DNA of 64,000 nt from UBA1858 sp963976865 (lineage in GTDB: Bacteria > Pseudomonadota > Gammaproteobacteria > UBA4575). The notes under the pieces are model-generated. The model had not been told where the DNA came from, made no database searches, and was given only the letters and a program-made list of their open reading frames with translations. Numbering within the stretch: position 1 is the stretch's first letter; the number at the start of each line of letters is the position of its first letter. The stretch is taken from assembly GCA_963976865.1 (NCBI GenBank), contig CAXBLY010000001.1, positions 620,001 to 684,000 on the forward strand, read 5' to 3'. This document shows positions 18,270-26,680 of this stretch, in pieces. The position numbers were made by a program, and so were the translations under genes.

Positions 18270-18503
18270 ATGGACGATCTTTACACCAAATGGAAAGTAA
18301 TGTGGGATGCAAAAGAATGGGGAACTCAGGGGTTCTTTTTTGTTAGTGCAATCATTGCACTTGTCATCATGTCAGGACCATTACGTGCTACTAATGAGGG
18401 CACTGCCGCTAAAAAAGGATTTACATTTGCGATTGGTCTCGCTTACCTGATTTTAGTGATTGTGGGTTATTTCCAGCTAGTACCAAAAATTTCTTCATAC
18501 TAG
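18270..18503 (+). CDS. Small two-segment membrane protein of unknown function
   Basis: I do not recognise this 77-residue protein. An amphipathic start rich in Trp and Lys is followed by two membrane helices (about 22-41 and 50-70) joined by a short charged loop. GGGAGG precedes the ATG, and a strong extended -10 box lies upstream. The gene sits between the TRAP binding-protein gene on the same strand and the TRAP membrane genes on the other, with its stop two bases from the dctM stop. A transporter-associated role is only suggested by position. Confidence 0.7.
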   Translation: MDDLYTKWKVMWDAKEWGTQGFFFVSAIIALVIMSGPLRATNEGTAAKKGFTFAIGLAYLILVIVGYFQLVPKISSY

Positions 18504-18505
18504 GT

Positions 18506-19876
18506 TCAAGAATTTAGTTTCTCAGGTAACCAAGTGGCCAACTCTGGCCACTTGGCGAGACATCCAAGTACGACAAGCTGAATTAAAATAAACGGAATCA
18601 CTCCTCGGTAAATTTGTCGGGTTGTCACGACTTCCGACGCCACCCCCCTTAAATAAAATAAGGCGAATCCAAATGGAGGCGTTAGGAAAGATGTCTGTAA
18701 ATTGATGGCAATCATAATTCCTAGCCATATCGGGTCTACTCCCATCATGAGTAATATCGGGCCTACGATAGGTACAACAACAAATGTAATCTCAATAAAA
18801 TCCAGTACAAAGCCAAGCAGGAACATGACCAGCATGACAATGGCCAGGGCACCAAATACTCCACCAGGAAGCTGAGTTAAAAATGCATGTATAGCGTCAT
18901 CGCCGCCGTATCCACGAAATACTAAAGAAAAGACTGAAGCGCCAATAAAGATAGCAAAAACCATACACGTAACACGTACGCTGCTACGTATAATATGTTG
19001 TATGCAAGTGAGGTTTAGCTGCCTGTTAAACAGTGCCAATAGTAATGCGCCGACTGCGCCCACTGAAGCCGCTTCAGTAGGTGTGGCGAAACCGCCAATA
19101 ATAGAACCCAGCACTGCAACAATTAACATGATGGGTGGAAGTAAAGCGCGTAGACACTGGGTAAACAGCTTTGCATGATTGCGGTCAACTTCAGCCGCGG
19201 GCATCAATACCGGTTTTGTGAACGCAATGTATGTCAGGTAAAAAATATAAAAAGTGACTAGCATTACGCCCGGAATAATCGCGCCGGTAAATAAATCACT
19301 GACCGTGACAGTATCCGGAGAAAAATTCCCCTGCTCTAATTGTGCCTGCTGGTAGGCAGAAGAAATCACATCACCCAGCAACACTATAATTATCGAGGGG
19401 GGGATAATTTGGCCCAGAGTGCCGGAGGCACAAATGATTCCGCTGGAAAGTGCAGGATCATAATTTCTTTTTAGCATGGTCGGTAATGAGAGTAGACCCA
19501 TGGTGACAACGGTTGCACCTACGATGCCAGTGCTCGCTGCGAGCAATAAACCTACAATGACAACAGAATAACCAAGACCGCCACGTATGGAACCAAATAG
19601 CTGACTCATTGTGTCGAGCAGGTTCTCGGCAATTTTCGATCGTTCCAGTGTAATTCCCATAAATACAAACAACGGAACAGCAATCAGTGTTTCATTGTTC
19701 ATAATGCCGAAGATGCGGCTGGGTAAAGCATGCATTAGCGATGAGTCAAACCCGCCAATAATATTTCCAAGGAAAGCGAATGCAAGCGATACGCCCGCAA
19801 GAGTAAATGCCACAGGATAACCTGTCATTAGTACGATAATGACGACCAGAAACATAATGAACGCCACGATTTCCAT
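18506..19876 (-). CDS. dctM: TRAP transporter large permease DctM
   Basis: This is the large inner-membrane subunit of a TRAP transporter, which carries out sodium-coupled substrate transport. The 456-residue protein is hydrophobic throughout with about 12 predicted membrane segments. Family motifs include MGITLERS near the N-terminus, GIICASGTLGQIIPPSI and the C-terminal NLQTSFLTPPFGFALFYLRG. It starts two bases after the stop of dctQ, so the two are translated together. The binding-protein gene is on the opposite strand facing it. Confidence 0.93.
   Translation of the reverse strand: MEIVAFIMFLVVIIVLMTGYPVAFTLAGVSLAFAFLGNIIGGFDSSLMHALPSRIFGIMNNETLIAVPLFVFMGITLERSKIAENLLDTMSQLFGSIRGGLGYSVVIVGLLLAASTGIVGATVVTMGLLSLPTMLKRNYDPALSSGIICASGTLGQIIPPSIIIVLLGDVISSAYQQAQLEQGNFSPDTVTVSDLFTGAIIPGVMLVTFYIFYLTYIAFTKPVLMPAAEVDRNHAKLFTQCLRALLPPIMLIVAVLGSIIGGFATPTEAASVGAVGALLLALFNRQLNLTCIQHIIRSSVRVTCMVFAIFIGASVFSLVFRGYGGDDAIHAFLTQLPGGVFGALAIVMLVMFLLGFVLDFIEITFVVVPIVGPILLMMGVDPIWLGIMIAINLQTSFLTPPFGFALFYLRGVASEVVTTRQIYRGVIPFILIQLVVLGCLAKWPELATWLPEKLNS
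18530..18555. repeat. Inverted repeat in the 3' end of dctM
   Basis: CCAAGTGGCCA (18530-18540) and TGGCCACTTGG (18545-18555) form a perfect 11-bp stem with a 4-base loop. It lies inside the last dctM codons and 27 bases past the stop of the opposing small gene. Neither side has a U-tract. It may slow or stop transcription from the facing gene. Confidence 0.6.
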
Positions 19877-19878
19877 GG

Positions 19879-20385
19879 CTATTTTCTTTCAGATGAAATA
19901 GTCATTAAGCTGTTGCATACAGTTGATACACCCTGTAACAGCAAGAATGAAGGCATTAAAGGAACAAGTGTTTTGAGAATAAATATCAGTGGTAATCCGT
20001 TTGCTTCGCGTGAACCTTCAAGTAGTTTCCAGGAATTACTCGCATATTCAAAGCTGGAGAATATTAAGTATATGCAGAATGGAAATAACAGGAAAACAGT
20101 ACCGAGAAGATCTGTCCATGCTTTCTGTGAGTCAGAATATCTGGAATAAAAGATATCGACTCTCACATGCTCGTTGTGTTTATACGTATAGCCAATTGCG
20201 AGCATGAAAACGAAGCTGTGAAGATAGATAACGCTTTCCTGAACAGCTATTAAGCCAAAATTAAATCCATAACGCATTACTACATTAAAAAATGTAATGA
20301 CAACCATGGCAATCACAAACCAGGCAACACTACGACCAACCCATTCGTTAAAACGGTTAATGAGTGATTGAGTTTGTACTAGCAT
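19879..20385 (-). CDS. dctQ: TRAP transporter small permease DctQ
   Basis: This is the small membrane subunit of the TRAP transporter, with four predicted helices in 168 residues and the family signature RYGFNFGLIAVQESVIYLHSFVF. I start at the ATG at 20383-20385. The same frame continues upstream for 49 codons, but that part overlaps the end of the LOG-family gene and does not look like a DctQ N-terminus. It is followed closely by dctM. Confidence 0.88.
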   Translation of the reverse strand: MLVQTQSLINRFNEWVGRSVAWFVIAMVVITFFNVVMRYGFNFGLIAVQESVIYLHSFVFMLAIGYTYKHNEHVRVDIFYSRYSDSQKAWTDLLGTVFLLFPFCIYLIFSSFEYASNSWKLLEGSREANGLPLIFILKTLVPLMPSFLLLQGVSTVCNSLMTISSERK

Positions 20386-20428
20386 TACAATTATATATTT
20401 ATGCTTGCCTGATGCGTGTAGATATTGA

Positions 20429-21151
20429 TTACAGTTCCAGCAGTTTTTCCTGCTCTTCCTTGGAAGGCTCAAATGTTCTGCCTTCATAGTAATCAAAAAT
20501 GGCTGTGACGACATCGGCAGGCTCATCAACAATCTGCATGAGATCCAGATCTTTTGCTGAAATGGTGCCGTGCTTAAGCAGTGATTCCTTGAACCAGTCT
20601 ATTAATCCATGCCAGAAATCAGATTCGACGAGGATGATGGGAATTTTCCTGGATTTGCCTGTCTGCACTAAAGTCAGTATCTCGGCCAGTTCGTCAAGGG
20701 TGCCAAAGCCACCGGGCAATACAACATAGGCGGATGCATATTTCACGAACATGACTTTTCGCGAAAAGAAATGTCTAAAGTTGAGCGAGATATCCTGAAA
20801 GGCATTTCCAGATTGCTCATTGGGTAACATAATGTTCAGACCGACACTGGGTGATTTGCCCGCAAAAGCTCCCTTGTTGGCCGCTTCCATAATGCCTGGT
20901 CCTCCACCGCTAACGACGGTGAAACCGGCATCAGATAATTCCCGTGAAATAGATTCAGTGAGTTTATAAAAAGCATGGTCTTCTGGTATGCGCGCCGAAC
21001 CAAAAATACTCACTGACGGAGCAATTTTTGAAAGACGTTCAAAGCCTTCAACAAACTCAGCAATAATCTGGAAAATTTTCCAGCTTTCACGTGATAATGT
21101 GCTTGAATTGCCTGGGCCGGCGAGTGGCTGTTTCTGTGTTTTATTATCCAT
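20429..21151 (-). CDS. LOG family (TIGR00730) Rossmann-fold protein
   Basis: This 240-residue protein is of the lysine-decarboxylase-like/LOG family. Members of this family are nucleoside-monophosphate phosphoribohydrolases, including PpnN and cytokinin-activating LOG. The motifs GGGPGIMEAANKGA and PGGFGTLDELAE are present, including the PGGxGTxxE signature. I prefer the ATG at 21149-21151, which has AAGGGA upstream, over one ten codons earlier without a ribosome site. It lies 43 bases upstream of dctQ on the same strand. The substrate is not determined. Confidence 0.87.
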   Translation of the reverse strand: MDNKTQKQPLAGPGNSSTLSRESWKIFQIIAEFVEGFERLSKIAPSVSIFGSARIPEDHAFYKLTESISRELSDAGFTVVSGGGPGIMEAANKGAFAGKSPSVGLNIMLPNEQSGNAFQDISLNFRHFFSRKVMFVKYASAYVVLPGGFGTLDELAEILTLVQTGKSRKIPIILVESDFWHGLIDWFKESLLKHGTISAKDLDLMQIVDEPADVVTAIFDYYEGRTFEPSKEEQEKLLEL

Positions 21152-21231
21152 GTGCGATTTTTCCCTTGCGCGAGTGTACATGATAACGTTGCCATCCGCT
21201 TATCTACAATAATGAAATATTATAATTGCAT

Positions 21232-23931
21232 ATGACAACCCCTTCTTTATTACTTTTGGTTGATGGTTCTTCTTATTTATACCGTGCGTTTCATGCCTTA
21301 CCGCCACTGACAAACAAGCAGGGAACACCTACCGGTGCAGTTTATGGTGTGCTGCGTATGATACGTAAACTCATTGAAGAAGAGCAGCCCGATCGAGTGG
21401 CAGTTATTTTTGATGCAAAAGGGAAAACTTTCAGGCATGAGTTATTCAGAGAGTATAAAGCCAATCGCCCGCCAATGCCTGATGATTTGCGTGTACAAAT
21501 AGAACCGTTACATGCGCTGATAAAGGCTTTGGGTATCCCGCTCATAACGATAGATGGTGTAGAAGCCGACGATGTGATTGGCACATTAGCGCATTCAAAA
21601 TTTGCTGCAAAACATAATGTGCTCATTTCCACGGGTGATAAGGATATGGCTCAGTTAGTATCTGAAAAGGTCACACTGATCAATACCATGAATGACACAC
21701 GCATGGATGTGGATGGGGTGAGTGAAAAGTTTGGCATATCACCTGCGCAGATCATAGATTATCTGGCGTTGATGGGCGACAGGGTAGATAACATTCCCGG
21801 TGTGCCCGGTGTAGGGCCAAAGACAGCGGTCAAGTGGCTGCATCAGTTTGGGACTATGCAGGGTGTTATTGATAATCGTGATGAAGTCAAAGGCAAGATA
21901 GGAGAAAAATTACGTGCCGCTGTTGATGACCTTCCATTGTCTTATGAACTCGCCACTATCAAGTGCGATGTTGAATTGGGTATAACGCTGGATGATTTGC
22001 AACTCGGGGATAAAGACACTCAAGTACTCGAAAAGCTTTACAGGGAACTGGATTTTAATGCCTGGCTGGATGACCTGAAGGATACAGATGCACAAGTCAA
22101 TGTTCCTGTTTCTTCTGATGCCAAAAATAATTACCAATTAATTCTGACTAAAAAGGAATTAAAAGTATGGGCGAAAAAATTAAAGCGAGCTGAAATTTTC
22201 GCGTTTGACACGGAAACTGACAGTCTCGATTACATGCAAGCCAATTTAGTTGGCATGTCATTCTCTGTGCAGGCAGGTGAAGCCGCGTATTTGCCTATTG
22301 CACACGACTATGAGGGTGCTCCCCAACAGTTGACATTAGAGGATGTGCTGGAAGAGATTGGAGATATTTTAAAAGATTCCAGTGTCGCGAAAGTGGGGCA
22401 TAATCTTAAGTATGATCAATCAGTGCTGTCACGCCATGATATAACTCTCGGTGGAATACAGCATGATACGATGCTTGAATCCTATATTGTAAATTCCACT
22501 GCCAGTCGTCACGATCTCGATACATTAAGCGAATTGTATCTGGGGCATAAGAACATCAAGTTTGAAGATGTGGCTGGCAAGGGTAAAAAGCAAATTACCT
22601 TTAATCAGGTGCCGTTGGATGTCGCTCTGGATTATGCGGCAGAAGATGCTGATATGTCCCTGCAGTTGCATCAATACTTCTGGCCTCAATTATCCAAACT
22701 GGAAAAGCAGCAAGCGTTATATCGCGATATCGAAGTACCGATGCTGTCAGTACTTTCGCGTCTTGAATGCAATGGAGTACTGGTAGATTCGAATTTGCTT
22801 CAAATACAAAGTGAAGAACTGCGCCTGAAAATTACTGAGCTGGAAAAACAGGCGTATGCAACGATTGGTGAAGAGTTTAATCTGGACTCACCCAAGCAGT
22901 TACAAAAAATATTGTTTGAGCAATTGGAATTACCCGTCATCAGAAAGACACCCAAAGGCCAGCCATCCACGGCCGAAGATGTACTGCAGGAACTGGCAAG
23001 TGATTATGAATTTCCGGAAATGATCCTTAAATATCGATCGCTGAAAAAATTAAAAACCACTTATGTAGATAAATTGCCAAAACAGATCTGTGAGTCAACC
23101 GGTCGTGTACATACTTCGTATCACCAGGCGGTTGCCTCAACAGGAAGGCTTTCATCAACAGACCCGAATTTACAAAATATTCCTATACGCACTGAAGAGG
23201 GACGGCGCATACGCCAGGCATTCATAGCAAATAAAGACTGCTCTTTACTGGCCGCCGATTATTCTCAGATTGAGCTGAGAATCATGGCACACCTGTCCAA
23301 TGACGAAAGACTGGTAGCCGCGTTTGCAGAAGGTAAAGATGTGCACACTGCAACTGCTGCGGAAGTATTTTCAGTTGATATTAATGAAGTTTCAAAAGAC
23401 CAGCGTCGTGCGGCCAAAGCCGTAAATTTTGGTTTGATTTACGGTATGTCTGCGTTTGGCCTGGGTAAACAACTCGGCGTACATCGTGGTGAGGCGCAAA
23501 GCTACATTGATTTATACTTCGAGCGTTATCCGGGTGTAAAAAAATACATGTATGAAACGCGCGAGCTTGCTCATGAGCAGGGGTTTATAGAAACAATGTT
23601 TGGACGTCGTTTGTATTTACCAGAAATTAATTCGCGAAATGCGCAGCGTCGTCAGTATGCAGAGCGTACTGCGATTAATGCACCGATGCAGGGAAGTGCT
23701 GCAGATATCATTAAACGCGCCATGATCGCGATAGATGAGTGGATTTTTGAATCGTCAAAGCCCATTACCATGATTATGCAGGTACATGACGAACTGGTAT
23801 TTGAAATCGAAGATACCTTTCTGCAGGAAGCAAGGGAAAACATTATAAAGTGTATGGTATCTGCCGCAGATTTAACCGTGCCTCTGGAAGTCGATGCCAA
23901 TACTGGTCTCAACTGGGATGAGGCCCATTGA
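21232..23931 (+). CDS. polA: DNA polymerase I
   Basis: This repair and Okazaki-fragment polymerase has three domains in 899 residues. They are a 5' nuclease (about 1-290), a 3'-5' exonuclease (about 300-490) and a family-A polymerase (about 500-899). The proofreading residues are intact: DTETDS, NLKYDQ and YAAEDAD. Polymerase motif A is DYSQIELR and motif C is QVHDELVFE. I start at the ATG at 21232, giving MTTPSLLLLVDGSSYLYRAF. A TTG two codons earlier is possible. A second 5' nuclease gene is at 48.2 kb. Confidence 0.97.
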   Translation: MTTPSLLLLVDGSSYLYRAFHALPPLTNKQGTPTGAVYGVLRMIRKLIEEEQPDRVAVIFDAKGKTFRHELFREYKANRPPMPDDLRVQIEPLHALIKALGIPLITIDGVEADDVIGTLAHSKFAAKHNVLISTGDKDMAQLVSEKVTLINTMNDTRMDVDGVSEKFGISPAQIIDYLALMGDRVDNIPGVPGVGPKTAVKWLHQFGTMQGVIDNRDEVKGKIGEKLRAAVDDLPLSYELATIKCDVELGITLDDLQLGDKDTQVLEKLYRELDFNAWLDDLKDTDAQVNVPVSSDAKNNYQLILTKKELKVWAKKLKRAEIFAFDTETDSLDYMQANLVGMSFSVQAGEAAYLPIAHDYEGAPQQLTLEDVLEEIGDILKDSSVAKVGHNLKYDQSVLSRHDITLGGIQHDTMLESYIVNSTASRHDLDTLSELYLGHKNIKFEDVAGKGKKQITFNQVPLDVALDYAAEDADMSLQLHQYFWPQLSKLEKQQALYRDIEVPMLSVLSRLECNGVLVDSNLLQIQSEELRLKITELEKQAYATIGEEFNLDSPKQLQKILFEQLELPVIRKTPKGQPSTAEDVLQELASDYEFPEMILKYRSLKKLKTTYVDKLPKQICESTGRVHTSYHQAVASTGRLSSTDPNLQNIPIRTEEGRRIRQAFIANKDCSLLAADYSQIELRIMAHLSNDERLVAAFAEGKDVHTATAAEVFSVDINEVSKDQRRAAKAVNFGLIYGMSAFGLGKQLGVHRGEAQSYIDLYFERYPGVKKYMYETRELAHEQGFIETMFGRRLYLPEINSRNAQRRQYAERTAINAPMQGSAADIIKRAMIAIDEWIFESSKPITMIMQVHDELVFEIEDTFLQEARENIIKCMVSAADLTVPLEVDANTGLNWDEAH

Positions 23932-24068
23932 TCGCGAGGCCAGAACCACTAATCGAGTCTGCTCACTAGAGACCAGGCGGGTTCTTATAATTCTCAGCTA
24001 ACCGCACTTGCGTACTCAGCAGAAGATTGAGGCGTGAGAAGGATCTCAAACAGGATGAGGATAAGTAT

Positions 24069-24428
24069 ATGATTCGCAATATTATAGTGGGGACAACGCT
24101 GTTAATCAGTTCTTCAGCGTTTGCATTGGATTTGCAACGGGAAGAGCTTTTGAACCTGTATCATGGAGTCGATTCAGGTCAGACCAGTATAGCTTCGAAA
24201 GCATGGGTGAATTTATCTACCGGCATTGCTGCAGACTATCAGGGCAATGAGCAGGATGAAATTAAATTTACGCCATTACAGGAAGCACAAACAAAAGTGG
24301 GCGTATTTACAAGCGACTCACTGCATAAAGCGCTGACTGAAAACAGTGACTATGAATACAATAGTCCAAGTCAATTTGGCCAAGCCGAAGATGAAAGTTA
24401 CGGTATATATATAGAAAAAAGTTTTTAA
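24069..24428 (+). CDS. Small exported protein of unknown function
   Basis: I do not recognise this 119-residue protein. A signal peptide (MIRNIIVGTTLLISSSAFA) is followed by an acidic, hydrophilic mature part without cysteines. I take the ATG at 24069, with GATGAGGATAAG upstream. A start 14 codons earlier would bury the signal peptide. It lies 137 bases after polA and directly before a candidate small RNA. It may be periplasmic. Confidence 0.6.
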   Translation: MIRNIIVGTTLLISSSAFALDLQREELLNLYHGVDSGQTSIASKAWVNLSTGIAADYQGNEQDEIKFTPLQEAQTKVGVFTSDSLHKALTENSDYEYNSPSQFGQAEDESYGIYIEKSF

Positions 24429-24439
24429 TAGTATTTCGT

Positions 24440-24466
24440 GAACTAATTTTTAATCGTCCAGTCATA
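24440..24466 (+). promoter_or_regulatory. RpoE/AlgU-like promoter of the candidate small RNA
   Basis: GAACT (24440-24444) and TCATA (24462-24466) are separated by 17 bases. Three other envelope-related sites in this window (dsbA, degP and the M48 protease) have exactly the same spacing. The consensus for RpoE/AlgU is GAACTT-N16-TCTGA. The -10 half is the weakest of the four. Confidence 0.5.
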
Positions 24467-24472
24467 GTTACC

Positions 24473-24587
24473 ATGTGCAGTTAATGCACTAACCCGCTTT
24501 CCTCCCTGAGCGGAAGGCTTGGTCTCCCCAATTCCAGGCCTGATATATTTCCCTGAAGCAATATAATTTGCTTCAGGGCTATTTTAT
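24473..24587 (+). ncRNA. Candidate small regulatory RNA between polA and engB
   Basis: No coding frame of note exists here, but the strand folds into four consecutive stem-loops. They are GTGCA/TGCAC (24475-24489), CCGCT/AGCGG (24494-24513) with loop TTCCTCCCTG, GGCTTGG/CCAGGCC (24516-24540) with a C-rich loop, and an 11-bp terminator stem (24551-24578). The loops contain CCTCCC and CTCCCC, able to pair with Shine-Dalgarno sequences. An RpoE-like promoter lies upstream. Spot 42 of enterics and ErsA of Pseudomonas, which is AlgU-controlled, occupy the same polA-engB location. The RNA has not been shown to exist. Confidence 0.5.
24551..24587 (+). terminator. Intrinsic terminator before engB
   Basis: CCCTGAAGCAA (24551-24561) pairs perfectly with TTGCTTCAGGG (24568-24578) around a 6-base loop and is followed by CTATTTTAT. 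The T-rich side is on the forward strand, so it ends forward transcripts and the candidate small RNA. It also lies next to the stop of the opposing engB. Confidence 0.8.
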
Positions 24588-25193
24588 CTAATCATTAAAC
24601 CAGCCGTATATCTTACTCGCAGCCTCATCTATTCCATGCCCCGTCAGCGCTGAAAATAGCTGAATACTGATCGAACCGGCGGGATAAGCTGTCAATAGCC
24701 TATTGGCCGACTGAAGCTGATTGTGCGCTTTGTTGCGACTAAGCTTGTCTGATTTATTCAGGAATATATGCACATCGCACTGGTGATGAATACACCAGTC
24801 GATCATTTTCTGGTCAGCATCCTGAAATGGATGACGAATATCCATCACAATGATTGTGCCTTTAAGTGCTTGTCGGTGGGAAAAATAGTACTCAAGCAAT
24901 TCCAGCCATTGGCGCTGTTTACTATGGCTCGCTTTTGCATAACCATAGCCAGGTAAATCCGCGAGTTTGTTGGCCTGTGAAACGTTAAAAAAATTGATCA
25001 ACTGGGTGCGGCCTGGCGTTTTAGATGTGCGTGCCAGACTTTTTTGATTGCACAGGCGGTTAATTACGCTGGATTTACCCGCATTTGAGCGTCCGGCAAA
25101 AGCAATTTCGCGGCCTTCGTCTACTGGCAATGAGTCTGAAGACGCAGCGCTGGTGTAGAATGCCGTATTGGCTAATTGATTTTTAAAATCCAT
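24588..25193 (-). CDS. engB: Ribosome-biogenesis GTP-binding protein EngB (YihA/YsxC)
   Basis: This is an essential GTPase in large ribosomal subunit assembly. G1 is GRSNAGKSS at 34-42, G3 is DLPGYGYAK and G4 is NKSDKL. The 201-residue length is normal. Position after polA and divergent from the cytochrome c4 gene is the usual gammaproteobacterial arrangement. Confidence 0.95.
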   Translation of the reverse strand: MDFKNQLANTAFYTSAASSDSLPVDEGREIAFAGRSNAGKSSVINRLCNQKSLARTSKTPGRTQLINFFNVSQANKLADLPGYGYAKASHSKQRQWLELLEYYFSHRQALKGTIIVMDIRHPFQDADQKMIDWCIHHQCDVHIFLNKSDKLSRNKAHNQLQSANRLLTAYPAGSISIQLFSALTGHGIDEAASKIYGWFND

Positions 25194-25210
25194 AATTTTT
25201 GGGGTTAGTT

Positions 25211-25240
25211 TTGCGAGGCCTTATAGTTTTATGGTATACA
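25211..25240 (+). promoter_or_regulatory. Candidate sigma-70 promoter for cytochrome c4
   Basis: TTGCGA (25211-25216) and TATACA (25235-25240) are 18 bases apart in the divergent gap between engB and the cytochrome gene. The leader would be about 65 bases. Confidence 0.45.
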
Positions 25241-25313
25241 AAGCGCCCGCACTAAAAGGTGCGAGGAACACATGGGTTGTTTTACTTAGATTATGCACTT
25301 TTGGGAAGGTCAC

Positions 25314-25934
25314 ATGAAAATTTCTATCCAGTTATTAATTATACTATTCGTATTTGGAAGCCATTCATTATTCGCAGCAGGGGATGCTGAAGCAGGAAAA
25401 GCTAAGTCAGCACCATGTGCCGCATGTCATGGCGCAGATGGCAACAGCGTTAATCCAACCTGGCCAAAATTAGCAGGACAAGGCGCGCATTATATATACG
25501 AACAGTTACAGAGGTTTAAAGACGGCACGCGCGACAATGCATTAATGGCGCCTCAGGCAGCCGCATTGAGTGAGCAGGATATGCATGATCTAGCAGCATA
25601 TTACTCTGCACAAACAGGTACGCCAGGTGCTGCTGATCCGGAATTGGTAGAGTTGGGAGAAGCAATTTACCGTGGCGGTATTATCAGTAAAGACGTGACA
25701 GCGTGCACAGCGTGTCATCTTCCAAACGGTGCAGGCAACCCGCCAGCAAAATTCCCTAAATTAAGCGGGCAACATGCAGCCTATACAGAGAGCAGACTGG
25801 TTGCGTATCGTGCCGTAGACCCGACGCTGGAAAAAAATATTGATCCTGCGGTATCCATTATGGTGAGTGTCACTGAACGTCTGACTGACCATGAAATTGA
25901 AGCACTGGCACAGTATATTCAGGGATTGCACTAA
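25314..25934 (+). CDS. Diheme cytochrome c4
   Basis: This periplasmic or membrane-associated electron carrier delivers electrons to terminal oxidases. A signal peptide ends at about residue 22. Two CxxCH heme sites are present, CAACH (C35, C38, H39) and CTACH (C131, C134, H135), in the two-domain arrangement of c4. GGAAGG lies just before the ATG at 25314, which I prefer to an ATG seven codons upstream. The mature length is about 184 residues. It is divergent from engB and followed by dsbA. Confidence 0.94.
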   Translation: MKISIQLLIILFVFGSHSLFAAGDAEAGKAKSAPCAACHGADGNSVNPTWPKLAGQGAHYIYEQLQRFKDGTRDNALMAPQAAALSEQDMHDLAAYYSAQTGTPGAADPELVELGEAIYRGGIISKDVTACTACHLPNGAGNPPAKFPKLSGQHAAYTESRLVAYRAVDPTLEKNIDPAVSIMVSVTERLTDHEIEALAQYIQGLH

Positions 25935-25947
25935 GTCGGGACGAGGC

Positions 25948-25975
25948 GGAACTATCCGTTTTCAATATGCTCTAA
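25948..25975 (+). promoter_or_regulatory. RpoE/AlgU-like promoter for dsbA
   Basis: GGAACT (25948-25953) and TCTAA (25971-25975) are separated by 17 bases and match the envelope-stress sigma consensus closely. The inferred start at about 25982 gives a leader of nearly 60 bases before dsbA. Confidence 0.65.
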
Positions 25976-26038
25976 AAGCCAGTGTAATCAAGCATATAGA
26001 CATTATTGTGCGATAAGTAATCAATTGGATGGGTAATA

Positions 26039-26680
26039 ATGAATAAATATTTAAATATCACCACTTTCCTGATCTTCCTAATGGCTAGTCCATTTGTCAT
26101 GGCTGCAGACAGCCACAACCACCCTCAAGGTGGACAGGGCTATTCGAGCCTGGATTCAGTCGTGCCAAGACAGATTGAAAATGACGCGCGTCATGAAGTG
26201 GTAGAGCTTTTCTGGTATGGATGCTCGCACTGTTTTGACTTTGAACCACACATTAACAAGTGGAAGCAGAATAAAGCCAGTGACATTAATTTTGTGCGAG
26301 TCCCCGCAATATTCAATGCGCGCTGGGAACAGCATGCGCGAGCGTATTATGCATTAGAGCTGATGGGCAAGTTAGAGCAGGGCCATGAGTTACTATTCAA
26401 TGGAATACATGAACAGGGCCGTGGCTTGCATGATCTGGACTCTATGGCCAGGTTTCTGGCAGCGCATGATATTGATGAAGCTAAATTCCGGGAAAGTTTT
26501 TCGTCTTTTGCCGTAGAAACCAAGATTAATCGTGCGAAACAACTCATTCGTCAGTACCAGGTGACGGGTGTTCCGGCGGTCGTTATCGATGGAAAATACA
26601 AGACCTCAGCTTCCGAAGCTGGTGGTTATGAGCAATTAATTGGCGTCATTGATGAACTGACTGCCCAGCGCGGCGAGTAG
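26039..26680 (+). CDS. dsbA: Thiol:disulfide interchange protein DsbA
   Basis: This periplasmic oxidase introduces disulfide bonds into exported proteins. A signal peptide (about 1-22) is followed by a thioredoxin fold with an inserted helical domain. The active site is CSHC (C62-C65) in FWYGCSHC, where most DsbA proteins have CPHC. The cis-proline is P179 in TGVPAV. The length of 213 residues is normal. An RpoE-like promoter lies upstream. The serine in the active site should change its redox potential relative to the usual histidine-proline pair. Confidence 0.93.
   Translation: MNKYLNITTFLIFLMASPFVMAADSHNHPQGGQGYSSLDSVVPRQIENDARHEVVELFWYGCSHCFDFEPHINKWKQNKASDINFVRVPAIFNARWEQHARAYYALELMGKLEQGHELLFNGIHEQGRGLHDLDSMARFLAAHDIDEAKFRESFSSFAVETKINRAKQLIRQYQVTGVPAVVIDGKYKTSASEAGGYEQLIGVIDELTAQRGE

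Noticed and set aside
20386..20532. Longer DctQ reading into the LOG gene
   Set aside because: The extension overlaps the LOG coding end and lacks DctQ-like sequence. The ATG at 20385 fits the family start.
23942..23985. AGAACC/GGTTCT inverted repeat after polA as a terminator
   Set aside because: The arms are six bases around a 32-base loop, too weak to call, though some inner pairing exists.
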